Source: Xanthobacteraceae bacterium
GTDB taxonomy: Bacteria > Pseudomonadota > Alphaproteobacteria > Rhizobiales > Xanthobacteraceae
Assembly: GCA_030648135.1 (NCBI GenBank)
Contig: JAUSIF010000287.1
Coordinates: forward strand, 1-6,532
Reading direction: 5' to 3'
Length of the DNA: 6,532 nucleotides
Shown in pieces: positions 5,303-6,532 of the stretch. Made by a program: the position numbers and the translations under genes. Under the pieces are notes generated by a model. The model did no database searches. It was not told the origin of the DNA and worked only from the letters and a program-made list of their open reading frames with translations. Position 1 is the first letter of the stretch, and each line of letters opens with the position of its first letter.

Positions 5303-5506
5303 ATGACACTGAATGATTTTCGTTGCTTCCTCGGCTCCAAGCTCGGATGGGCGGTGACCATCTCGGCTGCCGCCGTGGGCGCCTATCTGTTGTGGACGCA
5401 TACCGGGCACGTCATTTACGCGCTTCCCTATCTGATCTTACTGCTCTGCCCGCTGATGCATCTATTCGGGCATCGGCACGGGCACGGCGGCAAAACGGGG
5501 GAATAG
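5303..5506 (+). CDS. DUF2933-like small membrane protein, His-rich tail
   Basis: The product has 67 residues. The start is the ATG at 5303, six bases after GGGAG (5292-5296); a GTG immediately before it (5300) is possible. Two hydrophobic helices (about 15-32 and 37-52) are separated by WTHTGH, and the end reads CPLMHLFGHRHGHGG, with Cys and several His that could bind a metal ion. This layout matches DUF2933, small proteins of unknown function often found near copper and other heavy-metal resistance genes. It is followed after two bases by the DUF5676-like gene, so the two are surely co-transcribed. The promoter lies in the AT-rich region upstream and may be under FixK/FNR-type control. No biochemical role can be given beyond a membrane location and possible metal binding. 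Confidence 0.82.
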   Translation: MTLNDFRCFLGSKLGWAVTISAAAVGAYLLWTHTGHVIYALPYLILLLCPLMHLFGHRHGHGGKTGE

Positions 5507-5508
5507 CC

Positions 5509-5778
5509 ATGAATGAGCAATCCTGTCGCCTGCGGCCGATTCAGCTGGGTCTGAGCCTCGGCACATTTCTCCTCGTCGGATATCTTGCCTGCCTGGCGCT
5601 CGCTCTCATTGTTCCCGACCGCGGTTTGCATCAACCGTGGCTGCAGTTCTATCCCGGCTTCGCCTGGACCCCACAGGGAATCGTCCTGGGCGCCGTCTTG
5701 AGCTTCGTCTACGGCCTTGTCACGGGGATCGTCTTCGCACCGATCGCCAATTTCTTCGGTATCAGCCGCAGCGGCTAG
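5509..5778 (+). CDS. DUF5676-like small membrane protein
   Basis: The product has 89 residues, with a Shine-Dalgarno-like GGGGGA overlapping the end of the preceding gene. It has two hydrophobic segments (about 12-35 and 56-80) joined by a loop with FYPGFAWTPQGIV. The YPG...TP.G pattern followed by a G-rich second helix (YGLVTGIVFAPIANFF) fits DUF5676, an uncharacterised membrane family that commonly sits beside DUF2933 and copper-resistance genes. Its TAG stop (5776-5778) lies within the CTAGAGC end of the palindromic repeat that follows, so the repeat defines the C-terminus. It converges on csoR, whose stop is 118 bp away. Function is unknown; a role in metal or envelope homeostasis is suggested only by the company it keeps. 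Confidence 0.8.
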   Translation: MNEQSCRLRPIQLGLSLGTFLLVGYLACLALALIVPDRGLHQPWLQFYPGFAWTPQGIVLGAVLSFVYGLVTGIVFAPIANFFGISRSG

Positions 5779-5826
5779 AGCATGATCCCGAAAAGTGGAA
5801 ACCGGTTTTCGGAAAAGATCATGCTC
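5778..5826 (+). repeat. Palindromic repeat unit, copy 2
   Basis: Outer arms GAGCATGATC (5778-5787) and GATCATGCTC (5817-5826) pair over 10 bp. Inner arms CCGAAAA (5788-5794) and TTTTCGG (5806-5812) pair over 7 bp around the loop GTGGAAACCGG. The four-base bulge AAAA (5813-5816) sits where copy 1 has ATAA. Stem lengths, loop length and bulge position are identical to copy 1, while arm sequences differ in a paired way. Confidence 0.88.
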
Positions 5827-5879
5827 AAACAAAAAGCTAGAGCCCGGCTCTGATTCCATCAGAGCGAATAAGGCTCTAG
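5827..5879 (-). terminator. Likely intrinsic terminator of csoR, formed by the repeat
   Basis: On the minus strand CTAGAGC (5879-5873) pairs with GCTCTAG (5843-5837) around an inner 8-bp hairpin (5865-5847). The stem is followed by C and then TTTTTGTTT (5835-5827). It begins 18 bases after the csoR stop codon. A nested stem with a T-tract right behind it is a good intrinsic terminator; on the plus strand no T-tract follows. Confidence 0.55.
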
Positions 5880-5896
5880 AGCAAGGCCGCGCGTCA

Positions 5897-6172
5897 TCAA
5901 TGACTCGCGCGGCTCAATACGCCCATCAGCTCGGCCACCTTCTTGCGCTGCTCGGACTTGTTGCCGCTCTTGATCGCGTGGTCGACGCAATGGGCGACGT
6001 GGTCGGAGAGCACTTCCTCCTCGACCCGGCGCAGCGCCGCACGCACCGCCGCGATCTGCGTCACGATGTCGATGCAATAGCGGTCCTCGCCGACCATGCG
6101 CGCGAGCCCGCGCACCTGGCCCTCGATCCGGCCGAGCCGCTTCAGGCAGGCGCTCTTGGCATCCTTGCGCAT
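5897..6172 (-). CDS. csoR: CsoR-family copper-sensing transcriptional repressor
   Basis: The 91-residue all-helical protein belongs to the CsoR/RcnR/FrmR family (DUF156). The opening, with ACLKRLGRIEGQVRGL, is the conserved DNA-contacting helix. The Cu(I) ligand set of CsoR is present at exact spacing: C33, H58 and C62 (25 and 4 residues apart, as in the well-studied C36/H61/C65). This favours a copper sensor over RcnR (nickel/cobalt) or FrmR (formaldehyde). An extra C9 and H61 are also present. Apo-CsoR should bind the palindrome just upstream of its own start and repress both itself and the divergent ATPase gene; Cu(I) releases it. No Shine-Dalgarno lies at normal distance and the first upstream in-frame codon of note is a TAG, so the transcript may be leaderless. 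Copper specificity is inferred from the ligand set and the neighbour. Confidence 0.93.
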   Translation of the reverse strand: MRKDAKSACLKRLGRIEGQVRGLARMVGEDRYCIDIVTQIAAVRAALRRVEEEVLSDHVAHCVDHAIKSGNKSEQRKKVAELMGVLSRASH

Positions 6173-6207
6173 GCGCGCTATATACCCCTAGGGGGTATAT
6201 GAGGCAA
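6156..6207. promoter_or_regulatory. Overlapping divergent promoters of csoR and the ATPase gene
   Basis: On the plus strand TTGGCA (6156-6161) is 17 bases from TATATA (6179-6184). On the minus strand TTGCCT (6207-6202) is 17 bases from the same TATATA (6184-6179). The two promoters would face each other and share one -10 block inside the operator, so only one polymerase could open it at a time. An alternative plus -10 is GTATAT at 6195-6200, but it lacks a -35. Confidence 0.45.
6180..6200. promoter_or_regulatory. CsoR operator
   Basis: ATATACCCC (6180-6188) and GGGGTATAT (6192-6200) are perfect 9-bp inverted repeats around TAG. This is the TATACCCC/GGGGTATA pattern known for CsoR operators. 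It lies between the divergent csoR and ATPase genes, seven bases from the csoR ATG and 21 from the ATPase ATG. Confidence 0.88.
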
Positions 6208-6212
6208 GAGGA
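6206..6212 (+). promoter_or_regulatory. Ribosome binding site of the P-type ATPase gene
   Basis: AAGAGGA lies nine bases before the ATG at 6222 and directly after the operator. It supports 6222 as the start. Confidence 0.6.
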
Positions 6213-6221
6213 CCGTTGACG

Positions 6222-6532
6222 ATGAACGAGCAGCAGCACAGTGCGATCGATCCCGTCTGCGGCATGACGGTCGACCCGCATACGACGAAGCACCGCGCCA
6301 AGCATCAAGGCCGTACCTATTATTTCTGCTGCGGGGGTTGCCGCGTGAAATTCGTCGCCGATCCCGCGCGCTATCTCGCCGGCAAATCGCAGCCGGCGGC
6401 GCCGCTGCCCGCGGGCACGATCTATACCTGCCCGATGCATCCCGAGATCAAACAGGCCGGCCCCGGCGCCTGCCCGATCTGCGGCATGGCGCTGGAGCCG
6501 CTCCTCGCGACCGCCGCGGCCGGGCCGAACCC
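6222..6532 (+). CDS. Copper-type P1B ATPase, N-terminal part (YHS and heavy-metal-binding domains)
   Basis: The frame is open from the ATG at 6222 to the window end: 103 complete codons and no stop. The first domain is a YHS/TRASH-like metal module (about residues 9-52): DPVCGMTVDP with C13, then YYFCCGGC with C36, C37 and C40, then ADPARYL. The second is a heavy-metal-binding domain (about 67-93): YTCPMHPEI with C70 and H73, then GACPICGMALEP with C84 and C87. An Ala/Pro-rich linker follows. This order is typical of long Cu(I)-exporting P1B ATPases of the CopA/CopB group in Proteobacteria, which pump copper from the cytoplasm; the transmembrane and ATPase parts lie beyond the window. Divergence from csoR across a CsoR operator supports copper. 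Other proteins carry YHS modules, such as membrane-fusion proteins with heavy-metal-binding domains, but both domains in this order at the N-terminus favour the ATPase. Confidence 0.85.
   Translation, partial: MNEQQHSAIDPVCGMTVDPHTTKHRAKHQGRTYYFCCGGCRVKFVADPARYLAGKSQPAAPLPAGTIYTCPMHPEIKQAGPGACPICGMALEPLLATAAAGPN

Larger units (their letters stand above)
5775..5882. repeat. Composite palindromic element with CTAGAGC ends
   Basis: CTAGAGC (5775-5781) at the left and GCTCTAG (5873-5879) at the right are exact inverted repeats. Inside lie palindromic unit copy 2 (5778-5826) and a second hairpin, GCTCTGAT-TCC-ATCAGAGC (5847-5865), itself flanked by CTAGAGC (5837-5843). The ends resemble the CTAGCGC ends of the element at 547-710, so both look like members of one short non-autonomous family. 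Confidence 0.65.

Noticed and set aside
5859..6440. Minus-strand frame of 193 codons over csoR and the ATPase start
   Set aside because: It crosses the CsoR operator and two real genes in another frame, and its translation has no recognisable domain.
1..6532. CRISPR array, transposase, integrase or phage gene
   Set aside because: No regularly spaced direct repeats and no recombinase motifs were seen. The only mobile-like DNA is the short palindromic elements.

Overview
The window is GC-rich and densely coded, apart from one strongly AT-rich gap. It most likely comes from an alphaproteobacterium of the Rhizobiales (Bradyrhizobium, Rhodopseudomonas, Methylocystis or Xanthobacter type). The reasons are the coding bias, a FixK/FNR-type box, and copies of an intergenic palindrome (core GTGG-A-ACCGG between GATC arms) that I associate from memory with Rhizobiales genomes. 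The species cannot be named from the sequence alone.

Layout. Bases 1-293 hold the 3' end of an L,D-transpeptidase (YkuD) gene. A tRNA-Leu(UAA) gene lies on the minus strand at 320-403, with a plausible promoter behind it. Bases 404-770 have no protein gene; they hold a composite inverted-repeat element (547-710) made of two opposed copies of the palindrome. A membrane-anchored monohaem cytochrome c gene follows (771-1295, +). It converges on a three-gene minus-strand operon transcribed from about 5200 down to 1334: a beta-CASP metallo-beta-lactamase-fold protein (RNase-like), an archaeal-type AMP/thymidine phosphorylase, and a divergent PRPP synthetase. Both junctions in this operon are ATGA stop/start overlaps.

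An AT-rich divergent region (about 26% GC at 5181-5280, counted by hand) separates that operon from two small plus-strand membrane-protein genes (DUF2933-like and DUF5676-like). In its middle is a TTG-N8-CAA box that could serve both directions. The small genes end in a second copy of the palindrome, which supplies the stop codon of the second gene and a likely terminator for the gene coming the other way. Last comes a copper module: csoR (minus) divergent from the start of a P1B-type ATPase with YHS and heavy-metal-binding domains (plus, running off the end), separated by a near-perfect CsoR operator.

How they work together. The csoR/ATPase pair is a standard Cu(I) sensing and efflux unit, and the two small membrane proteins often accompany such modules. 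The minus-strand operon is the least understood part. Its enzymes could in principle turn RNA or nucleotides into bases and ribose 1,5-bisphosphate and connect to PRPP, and the FixK-like box suggests oxygen- or redox-linked expression. That pathway is inference; the gene families and the coupling are visible in the sequence.
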